A DNA stretch of 64,000 nucleotides from the NCBI RefSeq assembly GCF_001310895.1, contig NZ_BAZS01000005.1:62001-126000 (forward strand), read 5' to 3'. Below the pieces are notes generated by a model that saw only the letters and a program-made list of their open reading frames with translations, was not told the DNA's origin and made no database searches. A program made the position numbers and the translations under genes. Shown in pieces: positions 8,184 through 17,392 of this stretch (positions are counted from its first letter, which is position 1; the number at the start of each line of letters is the position of its first letter). The DNA is from Virgibacillus halodenitrificans JCM 12304. Lineage in GTDB: Bacteria > Bacillota > Bacilli > Bacillales > Amphibacillaceae.

Positions 8184-8489
8184 ATGAAATATTTTATTAA
8201 AGTAAAAAATTCTAAAGATCCATATCAAATATTTGAATATAAAAGTTATGAAATACCATTCCAGGAAATAATGCTTATTAAGAAGCATACATCAGAATCG
8301 GTAACCTATGCCTTATACAGTGAAGAAGGCATGGTGTATTTACTAACAAAAGTTGTAATTAGAAATAACTGTATATGTGGCTACGGTAACTATAGTAGAC
8401 CATATTGCAGAATTGAAGAAATCAATAACTATTCTTTGGATACGTTGGACAAAGATGCTTACAACTGGTACATGACTCAGGCAAGGTGA
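8184..8489 (+). CDS. Conserved-looking hypothetical protein
   Basis: This 101-residue soluble protein has no signal peptide or membrane segment. It contains five tyrosines near CGYGNYSRPYCRIEEI and two cysteines close to the middle, but no motif I can name. ATG at 8184 follows TGGGGGTAT; an in-frame ATG at 8166 has no ribosome site. It stands alone. Confidence 0.55.
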   Translation: MKYFIKVKNSKDPYQIFEYKSYEIPFQEIMLIKKHTSESVTYALYSEEGMVYLLTKVVIRNNCICGYGNYSRPYCRIEEINNYSLDTLDKDAYNWYMTQAR

Positions 8490-8657
8490 ATTAGTCCGTC
8501 TATTAGTTATCATCCAAGTTTTCTAAGAAAATGGCATATTTTAAAGACCCTATTTTTAAGAAGAAATTCGAATGAAAACCTTACTTTGTTAAATACTTCT
8601 TTAATATTCAGCTGCTGGTAATGCTTGTTTCTTCATAGAAAGGAGGGGGGGAAGTTA

Positions 8658-9098
8658 ATGGTTACTTTAAGATTAATGAATTCAAGTGAGTTTCAAGAAT
8701 ATTTTAATTTAGCTACTGAAAATTATGCTAAAGAAAAAGTAATTGCAGGAAATTGGAATGAAGAAGAGTCAATTATTAAAGCAAAAACTGAATATGAAAA
8801 ACTGTTACCAAAAGGTAAAGACACTGAAAAAAACTACCTCTATAATCAACCAATTGGTATAGTTTGGCTTGAGAAAAAGAGCAATGAAAATGGATTTATT
8901 CGTGACGTTAGAGTTTTTGAAAAATATCAGGGGCTTGGATATGGTAAAGAAGCAATGAAACAAATTGAGATGGTAGGTAAAGAATTAGGTTTGAAGAAAA
9001 TAGGACTTCATGTATTTGGTCATAACAGGATAGCGAGGGGCTTATACGAAAAACTTGGTTATCAAACTACTAATGTAATGATGATAAAAGATATTTAG
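8658..9098 (+). CDS. GNAT family N-acetyltransferase
   Basis: This 146-residue GNAT has VFEKYQGLGYGKEAMKQIE as acetyl-CoA loop and GLHVFGHNRIARGLYEKLGY as the C-terminal part. It is a close paralog of the protein at 60226. The copy here lacks about eight residues before the IGIVWLE strand compared with that paralog (NYLYNQPIG against NYLFTIRSNNQEVG). Start ATG follows AAGGAGGGGGG. Confidence 0.85.
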   Translation: MVTLRLMNSSEFQEYFNLATENYAKEKVIAGNWNEEESIIKAKTEYEKLLPKGKDTEKNYLYNQPIGIVWLEKKSNENGFIRDVRVFEKYQGLGYGKEAMKQIEMVGKELGLKKIGLHVFGHNRIARGLYEKLGYQTTNVMMIKDI

Positions 9099-9182
9099 AG
9101 AAATCTACTATTTAGTCTAACAAGCGCTTTTTTGGAAAAATTACGTTGAAGACTGGAAAAGATAGAAAGGTGAAGAAAGCTT

Positions 9183-10091
9183 ATGATTAAACCGCGTGCC
9201 TTACAGGAGGACGATCGGGTAGCAGTTATTGCTCCTGCTGGGCCAGCAGACGAAGAGAAACTCAAACAGGGTATAGTTGTATTGGAAAATATGTGACTTA
9301 AGGTCATCATCGGCCGACATGTGTTGGATGTGGAGGATAGGCTTGCCGTAGACGACGAAAAGAGGCTTGCAGACTTGCATGAAGCCTTTTTTGATCCTAC
9401 TATCCACGGTATCTTTTGTGCTACTGGAGGATTTGGAACAGCAAGAATTGCTCCTATGATTGACTATGCAAGGATAAATAGAAATCCTAAGATATTCTGG
9501 GGATACAGTGACATTACATATCTGCTTAACGCAATTCAAAAATATAGTGACTTAGTTACCTTTCACGGGCCAATGGTGGCAACTGATTTGAATGACGAAG
9601 TAAGATCAGCCGAGACAGAATCTTCATTTTCGTCTCTTTTCACTGGAGAGCCCATGACCTATAATTCTTATAAATCTCCTCTTATCCCCATAGCTCATGG
9701 CACTGGAGAAGGGCGATTGGTTGGAGGGAATTTAGAGCTGCTTACCAAGGGGCTAGGCACTCCTTTTCAAATAAATACAAAAGGGGCTATTCTACTAATT
9801 GAAGAAGTTGCAGCGCCTTCCTTTCTGATTAATGCGATGCTTACTCATCTCAAACAGGCTGGGGTGCTCGATGAAGTCAAAGGTGTGGTCATAGGTGAAC
9901 TACAAGCGGATGCAGAAGAAAGTAAGAAGATTGAACTCGTACTGGAAGATTTCTTCGCTTGTGCGTCTTATCCTGTTGTGAGGGGATTTCACATCGGACA
10001 TTGCCAACCTAATTATGGGGTACCATTAGGAACAAACGCAAAACTCACCACGGCGCCGCCTCAATTGTTGATTGAGTCAGGAGTAAAGTAA
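9183..10091 (+). pseudogene. S66 LD-carboxypeptidase (MccF/LdcA-like), internal stop
   Basis: The frame from ATG 9183 to TAA 10091 encodes a peptidase family S66 protein of 302 codons: MIKPRALQEDDRVAVIAPAG opens it, the nucleophile serine is in FWGYSDIT, and the catalytic Glu and His lie in GEL and GHCQPN. Such enzymes cleave an LD-peptide bond in murein or detoxify microcin-type compounds. Codon 38 (9294-9296) is TGA where GGA (ENMGLKV) is expected. Translation could restart at GTG 9321, but that product lacks the N-terminal strand. Confidence 0.8.
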
Positions 10092-10162
10092 TTTTTTTTA
10101 ACAATAGAATCAGTCTAAGTTATTAAGCAAGTTAGACTTAAGAAAAATAGGGAGATGAAAAA

Positions 10163-10495
10163 ATGCCTTCAAATCTGAGGAAAATTATATTTTATCTACC
10201 GGCTATAATTTTTGGGTTTTTCTATGGAGTATTAGTAATTAGTGGTGAGTTAGTTGATTTGCGTATAGCTATTATATGGTTAGGCTTGTTTGTAATTAGT
10301 GGTTTTATTTTGAGTAAGAATTACTTTTGGGGAAGTTCATTTGGTTTGTTGCCTGCAATTCATATAATTTATATGGGAACACGAGATACAGGACAAATAA
10401 TAAATGAAATACCGATTGGAATTACCATCTTTATTTTTTATATTATTTGCGGTTATATTGCTTATAGAAATAAGATAAACTCAAATTCACATTAA
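10163..10495 (+). CDS. Small membrane protein, four TM segments
   Basis: This 110-residue hydrophobic protein has predicted helices at about residues 7-24, 32-48, 53-70 and 80-98, with the positive tail YRNKINSNSH inside. ATG follows AGGGAGATGAAAA. It is single, and the type I toxin locus begins about 180 bases downstream. I cannot name a family. Confidence 0.65.
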   Translation: MPSNLRKIIFYLPAIIFGFFYGVLVISGELVDLRIAIIWLGLFVISGFILSKNYFWGSSFGLLPAIHIIYMGTRDTGQIINEIPIGITIFIFYIICGYIAYRNKINSNSH

Positions 10496-10675
10496 AAAAC
10501 ATAGACTAAAATAAATGACGTGGTATGCTCATTGAATATCTTACTCCGTTCAGACTCTCCAAGAGAAAAAGTATTCCCAACCGGGCAATTTAGTTTAATA
10601 TACTTTCTTAAAATAAGCCCTGAGAAAACAAGCTTTTATTAGTCAAATAGGTTGTAAGGAAAATTGAAATTATTC
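10496..10675. other. Intergenic segment with a GNAT-derived fragment
   Basis: At 10509-10530 the sequence AATAAATGACGTGGTATGCT differs by one base from part of the GNAT gene at 11524-11544. It may be a relic of a duplicated copy. A weak match to the dispersed element (AACCGGGCAATTTAG) is near 10578-10592. Nothing else is visible. Confidence 0.3.
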
Positions 10676-10703
10676 TTTAAACTTCTAAGGCTAGTGATAT
10701 AAT
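10676..10703 (+). promoter_or_regulatory. Promoter of type I toxin gene, locus B
   Basis: TTTAAA (-35) at 10676-10681, a 16-base spacer and extended -10 TGATATAAT ending at 10703. The same TATTCTTTAAACTT block recurs at the remnant locus (23081-23094), which supports its function. Confidence 0.6.
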
Positions 10704-10801
10704 GGAAATAAGCAATAATCGCATTTTCTTTAAGGGAGGTCGGCGCATTCCTATCGGTTGTAGTGTCATACGATACGCTATAACGGAAGGAGGTGTTGCC
10801 C

Positions 10802-10879
10802 TTGTCTGTTTTTGAGACTTTGGTTCTAATGATCGCTTTTGCAACACTCGTTATAACGATTATAGACCATAAAAAATAG
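10802..10879 (+). CDS. Putative holin-like type I toxin, locus B
   Basis: This 25-residue peptide starts at TTG after GAAGGAGGTG and reads MSVFETLVLMIAFATL, then VITIIDHKK. One membrane helix with a short charged tail matches the Hol_Tox family of Bacilli. The opposite-strand RNA at 10870-11017 would overlap its mRNA, as in txpA/ratA. A deleted relative is at 23083-23270 and a diverged one at 1556. Confidence 0.8.
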   Translation: MSVFETLVLMIAFATLVITIIDHKK

Positions 10880-11017
10880 ACCTCCCTTAGTTTACCAGGC
10901 TAGTGAGGTCTATTCCTTGCTCGCGCTGACCCCTCTTGAAGGGGAGCGATTCATTGCTGACCGGAGATATTAGCGTATCTTCGGTCTTTCTTAGCTTATG
11001 CTTTTTTTCTTCTCTCT
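10870..11017 (-). ncRNA. Candidate antisense antitoxin RNA, locus B
   Basis: A - strand promoter (TTGCAA at 11050-11045, TATAAT at 11029-11024, 15-base spacer) would start an RNA near 11017. It would run leftward to a hairpin of TAGACCTC and GAGGTCTA followed by TTTTTT at about 10872-10877, overlapping the toxin stop codon. The toxin mRNA in turn would read into the same region and end at a hairpin near 10960-10990 (ACCGGAGA/TCTTCGGT then CTTTCTT). The RNAs are convergent and complementary over about 100 bases. Both are inferred from sequence. Confidence 0.6.
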
Positions 11018-11199
11018 ATGTTTATTATAACACGAAAAAGTGATTTGCAAACAAGACTGGGGTTAAAAATTGCGTGTGCATGGCAAATTTTTGAGAGCGC
11101 TTTAATTTAACTTCCATACTTTCAGCTTTTCTGAATAAGCTTATGTAGCCTTCTGACACCGGGTAAGCTTATTTTTATAGGAAAGGAGGAGAGCTTTCT

Positions 11200-11634
11200 T
11201 TGAAACTGCTTAATATTGATGGGTTTCCTAATGCAGAGTTACTAAATAAAGTTTTGAATTTACACGATAGCATATTTAAGGACGCTGCCACACTGATTAG
11301 CAAAGCTGAAAATAAGTCAAAAGTAGTCTTTAATTTAGCTTTGGAGGATGAAGAAATTATTGGTTACAAAATTGGTTACGAGTTAGAACCGAACCTTTTC
11401 TATAGTTGGCTTGGTGGGGTTGATGAAAGTCATAGAAACAAAGGTGTAGCTTCCAAACTAATGGATCAACAACATCTGTATTTAATAGAGAAAGGTTATG
11501 AAATCGTTCAAACAAAAACTAAAAATAAATGGCGTGGTATGCTCGTTTTGGTTATAAAAAGTGGGTTTGATGTGATCGGAACATATACGGATAATGAAGG
11601 CGAACCGAAGATAATTCTTGAAAAAAGATTATAA
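11200..11634 (+). CDS. GNAT family N-acetyltransferase
   Basis: This 144-residue protein has WLGGVDESHRNKGVASKLM as its acetyl-CoA binding loop and ends IGTYTDNEGEPKIILEKRL, typical of a GNAT subfamily common in Bacillus. TTG start follows GAAAGGAGGAG. The substrate is unknown. It is followed within about 90 bases by an alpha/beta hydrolase gene, but an operon is not clear. Confidence 0.85.
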   Translation: MKLLNIDGFPNAELLNKVLNLHDSIFKDAATLISKAENKSKVVFNLALEDEEIIGYKIGYELEPNLFYSWLGGVDESHRNKGVASKLMDQQHLYLIEKGYEIVQTKTKNKWRGMLVLVIKSGFDVIGTYTDNEGEPKIILEKRL

Positions 11635-11721
11635 AAATACATGGCAGTCGAACGCAACAAAGCACAAGAAAATGAGACCAACCTTGTAAAAACTGGTCAG
11701 CTAGTTAAGCAAGAAAGGAAA

Positions 11722-12579
11722 ATGTCAGTGGGTATTTGGGAAAGAAAGTTACTTAATACAACTCGTGGTGTTTTTGAAATATTTATAAAAGGTGAAGGAA
11801 GACCAGTATGTGTTGCTCATCATTACTCTGTTTTTAACCAAACAGGTGACTATTTTGCAGAATCACTCACAAATGCGAATAGAGTATTTTTAGTTAATTT
11901 AAGAGAAACAGGTAATTCAGAGGAAGCAAAAGAGCCTTATCAATTAAGCATGCTGGAAACCATATTTGATTTAGAAGCTATCCGTGAAGAACTTGAATTA
12001 GATGAATGGGGATTTGCAGGCCATTCGACTGGTGGAATGTTAGGGATGATTTACGGAATATATTTTTCAAATAGGTTAAGTTTTAACCTCATTGTAGGAG
12101 CAGCGGCAAGAGAGTATATGACCTTCTCAAAAGATTGCATTTATAATTCTAATCATCCTAAGTTTTTCAGAATGCAAGAACTGAACGAAACCTTAAAATG
12201 TTCAGATCTAACATTAGACAAAAGAAATGCATTAAAAACTGAGAGGACAAAGTTATCGTTATATGAACCTGAAAACTATGATGCACTTTTCTCACGAGAC
12301 ATTATTAAGGGAATATCTGCAATTCGTATGGATTTCTTTAATAGAGAGGTGCAGGTATATGATGTAACGAAAAAGTTGGAATTAATATCATGTCCTACTT
12401 TAATAATTTGTGGAAGATATGATGTCCAGTGTCCGGTTAAATACTCAATTGAAATGCATGATGGGATTGCTAATTCAAAATTAGTTATTTTTGAGAAAAG
12501 CAATCATTATCCTTTTCTGGAAGAAGCAGAACGATTTAAGAAAGAATATAAATTATTTATAAAGGAATATCTTCAGTAG
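11722..12579 (+). CDS. Alpha/beta hydrolase
   Basis: This 285-residue alpha/beta hydrolase has the oxyanion-region VCVAHHYSVFN, the nucleophile elbow GFAGHSTGGMLGMIYG (serine in GHSTGG), the acid in CGRYDVQCP and the histidine in SNHYPF. It would hydrolyse an ester or similar bond; no substrate is indicated. ATG at 11722 follows AAGAAAGGAA; the in-frame ATG at 11641 adds a low-complexity head with no ribosome site. Confidence 0.85.
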   Translation: MSVGIWERKLLNTTRGVFEIFIKGEGRPVCVAHHYSVFNQTGDYFAESLTNANRVFLVNLRETGNSEEAKEPYQLSMLETIFDLEAIREELELDEWGFAGHSTGGMLGMIYGIYFSNRLSFNLIVGAAAREYMTFSKDCIYNSNHPKFFRMQELNETLKCSDLTLDKRNALKTERTKLSLYEPENYDALFSRDIIKGISAIRMDFFNREVQVYDVTKKLELISCPTLIICGRYDVQCPVKYSIEMHDGIANSKLVIFEKSNHYPFLEEAERFKKEYKLFIKEYLQ

Positions 12580-12634
12580 TGCTCACAGCTATTTTTTGAT
12601 TATCTAGACAAAAAACTGAAAAGTAGGTGTTTAA

Positions 12635-12886
12635 TTGATTTTACATACTGAAGTTTTTGGGGATGGGGAGCCCATCGTATTCCTCCATACTGGGTTGCAA
12701 ACGGGTATGACAGATTTCGAATATCAACGAGAATATTTTAAAGAAAAATATAAAGTGATTCTTCCAGATTTACGTGGTCATGGGAAATCGGGAGAAAAAG
12801 ACCTTTCCAATTTTTTTGAGGATTCAGCACAAGACATAGTTTTTGAGCAACTAAGCAATATTGTGAGAACTGCACGGAAAAGTTAG
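12635..12886 (+). pseudogene. Truncated alpha/beta hydrolase N-terminus
   Basis: Eighty-three codons from TTG encode the first third of an alpha/beta hydrolase: EPIVFLHTGLQTGMTDFEY and VILPDLRGHGKSGEK are typical early strands. The family normally runs to about 270 residues with a GxSxG elbow near residue 95. Here the sequence ends in FEQLSNIVRTARKS, with no elbow, acid or histidine. It is a fragment and unlikely to be active. Confidence 0.75.
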
Positions 12887-12903
12887 GTTTGGGGGTGATA
12901 ACG

Positions 12904-13389
12904 ATGGAAAAAGAATTAGAGCGGGCTATTGCCAAACGAAAAAGTGGCAATCATAAAGAGTCGAACGAGCTGCTAATGAGATTGGTGCTGGACTTTCCCG
13001 ACAATGCATCGATTAATTATCATTGTGCTTGGAGCTTTGATTTATTAGGAGAAGAGTCTAAGGCAGTTCCTTTTTACGAAAAATCGATCAGATTAGGGTT
13101 GGCTTTAAATGAACTGGAGGGAGCGCTGTTAGGATTAGGCAGTACATATAGAACATTAGGAGAATACGAAAAGTCAAAAGAAACCCTTCAAAAAGGAATT
13201 GAAGCCTTTCCAAATAATAAAGCTATTCAAACGTTCTATGCGATGACCTTATACAACTTGAAGGAGCATAGTAAAGCAATGGAGCTGTTGCTCAAATGCT
13301 TGGTAGATACAACTTCTGATGATGAAATTATTAGTTATAAAAAGGCTATTAAGTTCTATTCTGATAAATTAGATGAAATTTGGAAGTGA
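12904..13389 (+). CDS. Tetratricopeptide repeat protein
   Basis: This 161-residue cytosolic protein has at least three TPR helical pairs: YHCAWSFDLLGEESKAVPFY, LLGLGSTYRTLGEYEKSKET and FYAMTLYNLKEHSKAMELL. TPR arrays bind partner proteins. ATG at 12904 follows GGGGGTGATAACG. It matches short TPR proteins found alone in Bacilli. Confidence 0.85.
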   Translation: MEKELERAIAKRKSGNHKESNELLMRLVLDFPDNASINYHCAWSFDLLGEESKAVPFYEKSIRLGLALNELEGALLGLGSTYRTLGEYEKSKETLQKGIEAFPNNKAIQTFYAMTLYNLKEHSKAMELLLKCLVDTTSDDEIISYKKAIKFYSDKLDEIWK

Positions 13390-13586
13390 TTGTGTTTAAT
13401 GAATATTATGAAACTTGATTTTTGTGCAGCGTAATCGTTTTTATAAAAAACAAAAATCACAATGATAAATTACTTAATTAAAAATTGGATTAATTTTTAG
13501 AAGAGTTAAAGAAGCAATATGAGTAGGTCATTGAACACTGTATCAGAGGCGTGAAAATTATACCAAATTATAAGGGGAGAATTTTA

Positions 13587-14144
13587 TTGAAACAAGCTTT
13601 GCTAATTATTGATGCACAGCAAGAACTTATTGATGGTAATGCGAACGAAAAGAGTGTATGCAATAAAGATAATTTGTTGGATAATATTAATAAAGTGGTA
13701 AATAAAGCAGTAATCTCGTGTAGCTTAGTTGTTTTTATAAGAGATAAAGATGTCGCGGAAGGCCGAGGGAAAGGATTTGAAATTCATTCCGAAATTGATA
13801 TACCCAAAGAAGCGAAGATATTTGATAAACAAGCAACAAATTCGTTTTATGGAACGACACTATTAGAGTTTTTGCGTGATAACATGGTCGAACACCTTGT
13901 TGTTATGGGTTGCAAGACAGAGCATTGCATTGATACTGCAGTAAGAACGGCAACGGTAAATGGACTCGACGTGACTTTAGTAGGAGATGGCCATTCCACA
14001 ACAGCTTCACAATCCTTAACTGCTGAGCAGATTATCGCCCACCACAATGAAGTACTTCATGGACACTATAATGTTGATAATTTTTCTGTGGTCAGAAATG
14101 CAGATGACAACTTATTTACACCTAATCACGATGAATATCGATAA
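13587..14144 (+). CDS. Isochorismatase-family cysteine hydrolase
   Basis: This 185-residue protein has the triad of the family: Asp in LLIIDAQQEL, Lys in IFDKQATNSF and Cys in GCKTEHCIDTAVRTA. Such enzymes hydrolyse amides or isochorismate; the subfamily is not resolved. TTG at 13587 follows AAGGGGAG. It is single. Confidence 0.85.
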   Translation: MKQALLIIDAQQELIDGNANEKSVCNKDNLLDNINKVVNKAVISCSLVVFIRDKDVAEGRGKGFEIHSEIDIPKEAKIFDKQATNSFYGTTLLEFLRDNMVEHLVVMGCKTEHCIDTAVRTATVNGLDVTLVGDGHSTTASQSLTAEQIIAHHNEVLHGHYNVDNFSVVRNADDNLFTPNHDEYR

Positions 14145-14184
14145 TTAATATTTATTATTATAAAGGGAGAGTGATTTTGAATGT

Positions 14185-15021
14185 GTGGGATTTGTAAGTA
14201 ATCATCAGGCAAGAGATTCAGAGTTACCAAATTATCGCAAAAAGATATTAAGTTCAATAGAGACAGATCTATTAAATGACGACAATGTAATGGCTCTCTT
14301 CTATGGTGGTTCCATCGGAAATGAAAATACAGATGAATATTCTGATATTGATCTAAGAGTAGTTGTAAAGCCTGAAAAAATAAAGGAATACGTTGTTAAT
14401 AAAAGGAATCGAGCTCAAGAATGGGGGAACGTCCTTTATTTTGAAGAAGTAAACCCCTTATCAGTTTACACTGTTGCTCATTATGATTGCTTTATTAAAG
14501 TTGATACTTTTTATTATATCCCTAGTGATATCCACCCCTCTTTATGGTTGCAAAATATTAAAATTATAAAAGATACGGATAAAATGATGGCTAAGATTTT
14601 AGACAACTCAATGTTACTTACTTATGAGCTATCCCTAGACGGATTAGAGTTATGGAGAACGAAATTTTTTGCGCATTTTCATGAGGCATATAGAAGAGTT
14701 ATGAGAAAAGAGTATTTTTATGCTATGAAATGTATAGATAATTTAAGGTTATCAATTATCGCTGGATGGTATATGGAAATCGGAGTTCAACCAAATACGT
14801 TTGGTGATTGGGCCAGATATGAAGGTGAAAGAAGTAATTTAGAAGAATGGCAGCAGTCGCTTCTCAAAAGTTGGGATTGTCGACGGGATCCAGTAGAGAT
14901 TTTAAATGTCATGAAATGTATAGCTCATGAATTTAAAAAAGTACATCATTCTCTTTGTTATAAATTAAATATTGATGAGAACCCTGAGTGGTTAGCTAAA
15001 ATTATAAACATGGTTATATGA
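14185..15021 (+). CDS. Nucleotidyltransferase-domain protein
   Basis: This 278-residue protein has the GGS-x9-DxD signature of the polymerase-beta nucleotidyltransferase fold: LFYGGSIGNENTDEYSDIDL. This is the class that includes aminoglycoside adenylyltransferases; whether it modifies an antibiotic is unknown. The chosen GTG at 14185 is 15 bases from AAAGGGAG, longer than usual, and a nearby ATG at 14181 is out of frame, so a small indel at the 5' end is possible. Confidence 0.7.
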   Translation: MGFVSNHQARDSELPNYRKKILSSIETDLLNDDNVMALFYGGSIGNENTDEYSDIDLRVVVKPEKIKEYVVNKRNRAQEWGNVLYFEEVNPLSVYTVAHYDCFIKVDTFYYIPSDIHPSLWLQNIKIIKDTDKMMAKILDNSMLLTYELSLDGLELWRTKFFAHFHEAYRRVMRKEYFYAMKCIDNLRLSIIAGWYMEIGVQPNTFGDWARYEGERSNLEEWQQSLLKSWDCRRDPVEILNVMKCIAHEFKKVHHSLCYKLNIDENPEWLAKIINMVI

Positions 15022-15143
15022 ATTTAACACACTGCTCTTCAAAAGTGTACTTATTTTTAATTGGCATGTTTCCTCCACCTTCCGCTTGGAAGACTAAGAA
15101 TTAAAAAGATATTAAAATTCAATGAAATTACTGAGGTGATTTT

Positions 15144-15644
15144 ATGAAGAAAATTGTTCTAATATTAATTTTATTCAGTATGCTTTTTGTTGTGGCTGCT
15201 TGCACATCAGATGAAGCAGTTCAAAAAGAGATTACTCTCCCAAAAGATGCTCCTGAATTTGTAACGAGAGCTGATTTTGACAAAATTGATTGGGAAAAGG
15301 AAGCAGTTGAATTCGGGGATAGAAATATTATTGGAAATGAAAATAAATCTGGTGTGATTGGTGTAGATATGCCCAGCTTAAATGGCCAAAAGTGGATGTG
15401 GCATCTTTGGGGAATTGAAAATCCTGTAAACACAGATCTAACAGTTGTTGGTTTTCATAAAGAAACAGGAACCGTTCATCAAATACTAACAAATGGATGG
15501 TCCGTATCTCTTGGTGGAGCAAACAATGGTGCAGATGCACATACACCAACTTCAGTAAAAATACCAGAGCCAGGAAAATGGGCTATGCTACTTTATACGG
15601 ATAATGAATTATTTGACATATTAATATATGAAATAAATGAATAG
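15144..15644 (+). CDS. DUF4871-type lipoprotein
   Basis: This 166-residue protein has a signal peptide with lipobox VAAC and would be a membrane-anchored lipoprotein. The mature domain contains GQKWMWHLWGIE, then GGANNGADAHTPTSVKIP and ends GKWAMLLYTDNELFDILIYE, a layout typical of DUF4871. The function of DUF4871 is unknown. A paralog is at 17393 and a fragment of a third copy at 16217-16310. ATG follows TGAGGTG. Confidence 0.8.
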   Translation: MKKIVLILILFSMLFVVAACTSDEAVQKEITLPKDAPEFVTRADFDKIDWEKEAVEFGDRNIIGNENKSGVIGVDMPSLNGQKWMWHLWGIENPVNTDLTVVGFHKETGTVHQILTNGWSVSLGGANNGADAHTPTSVKIPEPGKWAMLLYTDNELFDILIYEINE

Positions 15645-15803
15645 TTTTTAGCAAAAATATTTGTACCAATATTTGGTTGTGAAAGAAGGAGTGATTTCAG
15701 ATCAAAAAAGTATGACTCAAGAAATCAAGGGCAGCAGATTATATTTCCATCCTTGATAGTTGACGCTGTAAAGATATAAACGAAGATTAGCAGCTTTTGA
15801 TAC

Positions 15804-15835
15804 TACGTATATGGTGATACGTGAAATGTTATAAT
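15804..15835 (+). promoter_or_regulatory. Extended -10 promoter with palindrome before the DUF2281 gene
   Basis: TGTTATAAT at 15827-15835 is an extended -10. Just upstream is a perfect palindrome of ACGTAT (15805-15810) and ATACGT (15817-15822) with a 6-base spacer. Its position suggests an operator for the gene at 15870, possibly self-regulation. Confidence 0.45.
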
Positions 15836-15869
15836 AAATTAAAGTATTCAGGGAAAAGGTGATCATTAT

Positions 15870-16076
15870 ATGGATACAGCTAAGGAACGTTTACTTAAAA
15901 TTATTGATGAAATACCTGAACAAGAAGTGGGTAAAATTTTGGATTTTGCAGAGTATTTAAAGGCTAAAAGAGATAAAAGGATGTCTGAAGATTTAACAAA
16001 AGCTAGTGAGAGTAGCTTAGATTTTTGGGATAATGACATCGATGACGAGGTTTGGAACAACGTATTATTAAGTTGA
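15870..16076 (+). CDS. DUF2281-like small protein (possible antitoxin)
   Basis: This 68-residue protein contains LLKIIDEIPEQEVGKILDFA and EYLKAKR, the pattern of DUF2281-like proteins that often act as antitoxins in Bacilli. The C-terminal part ends DFWDNDIDDEVWNNVLLS. No toxin gene follows, so it would be an orphan if functional. ATG has an AAAAGGTGATC site, and a palindrome lies at the promoter. Confidence 0.65.
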   Translation: MDTAKERLLKIIDEIPEQEVGKILDFAEYLKAKRDKRMSEDLTKASESSLDFWDNDIDDEVWNNVLLS

Positions 16077-16216
16077 CATTGTTTTAAAATCAGCTTATTA
16101 AGTGAATTGAACACATACAAGCAATGTCCAGTTTTAAAGTATAAGCTATTTATAATGCAGCAGGATGGAAAAACGAAATTTAAATAATTACTTGGAATGA
16201 ATAGCGGGCGGTTTCA

Positions 16217-16310
16217 GAAATAAAATTATTCCAATATTAATATTATTCAGCATGCCATGCCTTATGGCTTATTGCATCTTAGATAAAACGGAAAAAAGTT
16301 TTTTTCCCTC
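16217..16310 (+). pseudogene. Fragment of a DUF4871 lipoprotein gene
   Basis: The sequence encodes NKIIPILILFSMPCLMAYCI followed by LDKTEK, which aligns with the signal peptide of the protein at 15144 (KKIVLILILFSMLFVVAACT). There is no start codon, and the rest of the gene is missing. It is a relic of a third DUF4871 copy. Confidence 0.5.
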
Positions 16311-16454
16311 AAAAAAATTTCTTGCAAAATCTGTTGTCGTGAATTTGCAAGTAGCTGTGAATTGTTAAAGAGCTTGATAATGTACCTGAGAATAGGGTTG
16401 TAACCGTAATAAAAAAATGCATATGACAAAATACATATTTAGGGTGAGAAGCGG

Positions 16455-17122
16455 ATGATTGGGATAAGTATTGCGACGAAATGGGAGTATGAAGCGACGT
16501 TAGAGTACTTTGGCATAAAGGATAATGAACGCTTAAGTTATCCCTACGGTGAGTATTTCTTAAGAACAATTAGTGACATTGAACTTATTTTTTACAGCAC
16601 TGGTGTAAGAAAAGTAAATGGTGTTGGTGGCAATCAATGATTTCAAAATTCAACTTATCTAAAGTGATCGTTGCTGGTACATGTGCAGGTATAGATGATA
16701 GCTATAATAATCTAGATATTTTTGTGCCTTATAAAGCCGTTCAATATGATTGCACAGTAAAAGAAGTTGAGCCTTTAATCAAACAATCCTTCACAGTCGA
16801 TATTGATCTATCAAAATACGGTAGTGATTTTCATACTGGAGTAATTGGTACCGCTGATAAAGCAGTAGTAATGTGGAAGGACTATTTGGAACTGAAAGAA
16901 AACGAAATAACAATTGCAGATACGGAAGCTGGAGCAATTGCTTACATATGTAAGAAGAATGATGTTGAATGCATTATTATAAAAGGGATCTCCGATTTCT
17001 CGACGGATGAAAGCAGTTCCGATAAATATGAATCGAACATGGAACAAATTAATATCTATTTAGAAAACACCCCTAAAGTTATGAAAAAAATTTTTGGAGA
17101 ATATTTAAAGAGATTTATATAA
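16455..17122 (+). pseudogene. Phosphorylase-superfamily nucleosidase, frameshifted
   Basis: Two overlapping frames together form one protein of the nucleoside phosphorylase/MTA-SAH nucleosidase fold. The first (16455-16640) ends GVGGNQ and stops at TGA; the second (16637-17122) starts MISKFNLSKVIVAGTCAGID, and has the family acid region ADTEAGAIAYIC and GISDFST. In related proteins these parts are contiguous (NQY-MISKF), which implies a net loss of about four bases. Alternatively, the ATGA overlap could allow coupled translation of two chains. Confidence 0.65.
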
Positions 17123-17392
17123 CTAATTGTAAAGTTAATAAAAATCATGTGTATTATTAATGAAAGGTATGTCATCGCTGTCTTTTTATGTATCAGAGCT
17201 TTTTAGTTGCTTGGTAATGTGCGGGAATTGGGTCTAATTGTTGAGTTCGAGATGGACCCGAAAAAGACTATAATCCAACTTAGAAGTTACTTTACTAAAA
17301 TAGTGAATGCAGTTGTCTAGGTTATGTTCCAAATAAGAATCTGCTCAGAGGATGCATTAATTGCACCTATAAAATTAATGGGAGTGTTCTAT

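Noticed and set aside
11641-11721. N-terminal extension of the alpha/beta hydrolase
   Set aside because: There is no ribosome site before ATG 11641 and the 27 extra residues are low-complexity; ATG 11722 has AAGAAAGGAA.
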